NCBI GenBank assembly: GCA_028753945.1 | Contig: JAPNXP010000009.1 | Location: forward strand, 1,426,001 to 1,490,000 | From: Hexactinellida sp. DTS-2022 | Taxonomy: Eukaryota > Porifera > Hexactinellida | DNA length: 64,000 bases | Reading direction: 5' to 3' | Part shown: positions 63,711 through 64,000 of the stretch, one piece after another | Numbering within the stretch: position 1 is the first letter of the stretch | How the letters are laid out: the number at the start of each line of letters is the position of its first letter | Notes under the pieces: model-generated | Seen by the model: only the letters and a program-made list of their open reading frames with translations | Database searches by the model: none | What the model was told of the DNA's origin: nothing | Made by a program: the position numbers and the translations under genes

Positions 63711-64000
63711 ATGGAACAAATGGAACATAAGTATTGGAATGTCTTAGATCACATTTCCATTAACACTCGAACAAAATTCTTAACAATGATGGAAGAATAT
63801 CTAAGCCAAATTCCAAAGGGAGATGAGATCTTAGTGAGAGAACACTACCTTCCAATCACAAAAATTATAATGAGAATGCGAACAACTCTTTCTGGAATTG
63901 CTAAGACAGATGATCAAGTGTTAGAAGACGCAGTGAGAGAACGGTGTGTTGATTTTCCTGAGAAGCGAATCAAAAGGATAATCAGCATTCTAGATAAGAT
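63711..64000 (+). CDS. TPR-SET domain protein, paralogue D, cut by the window edge
   Basis: Starts MEQMEHKYWNVLDHISINTR and is open to the end of the window (96 codons). It is near-identical to the start of B, with a few replacements (for example RCVDFPEK for RCVDVPEK). The sequence upstream lacks the extra ATG seen before B, which fixes the start of both genes at this Met. The SET domain lies outside the window. Confidence 0.88.
   Translation, partial: MEQMEHKYWNVLDHISINTRTKFLTMMEEYLSQIPKGDEILVREHYLPITKIIMRMRTTLSGIAKTDDQVLEDAVRERCVDFPEKRIKRIISILDK

Larger units (their letters stand above)
59245..64000 (+). repeat. second copy of the segmental duplication (EZH tail, gene C, gene D)
   Basis: Begins with about 30 bp of the last EZH exon (TTGTCAGTGTTGAGCGGGAG and GTTGGATAGTTGA, including its stop). 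It continues with the A-type upstream region, gene C, the spacer and the start of gene D. It runs off the window. Confidence 0.92.

Overview
The window is nuclear DNA from an invertebrate animal. Coding exons are often GC-rich and lie in strongly AT-rich, transposon-filled spacers. Orthologues of core eukaryotic genes (NAA35, RAB3GAP2, PSMD11, NIP7, ZFPL1, RPF2, EZH) sit beside typically metazoan architectures (SRCR-EGF, LRR membrane proteins, a CYP4-type P450). Many genes have no intron and most introns are short (about 38-250 bp). I cannot name the species. An early-branching marine invertebrate, for example a sponge-grade animal, would fit, but this is inference.

Layout. From 0 to 41 kb almost every gene is on the minus strand: an edge-truncated RGG protein, NAA35, a nine-exon DHDPS/NAL-type aldolase with a plus-strand LRR receptor nested in its first intron, RAB3GAP2, an SRCR-EGF protein, PSMD11, NIP7, ZFPL1, a large ankyrin/IQ/coiled-coil protein, a RAP1 C-terminal-like protein, a small membrane protein and a CYP4. 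From 31 to 39 kb is a repeat field of hAT MITEs (several with exact 8-bp target duplications), arrays of short palindromes, and a Helentron-like element that carries a hAT which itself carries a second hAT. A second LRR gene (minus) follows, with one in-frame TGA at a conserved cysteine. From 44 kb onward all genes are on the plus strand: RPF2, a near-identical second RAP1-C-like gene, EZH, then a cluster of TPR-SET protein genes.

The TPR-SET cluster (49-64 kb) is the most dynamic part. Genes A and B were duplicated as a block of about 10.4 kb into C and D. The duplicate begins inside the last EZH exon and carries a small EZH tail in front of C. A, B and C share a nearly identical TPR block inside more diverged sequence, and C is an A/B mosaic, which points to gene conversion. 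C is interrupted by a hAT MITE with an 8-bp target duplication. A decayed DIRS-like retroelement and a palindrome array lie between B and C.

The most unusual structural signal is the set of palindrome arrays (30.97, 31.74, 32.13, 32.94 and 57.39 kb). At least three share a period of about 32 nt in which a C/G-loop palindrome alternates with an ATTCC..GGAAT-type palindrome. The arm sequences differ between families while self-complementarity is kept.
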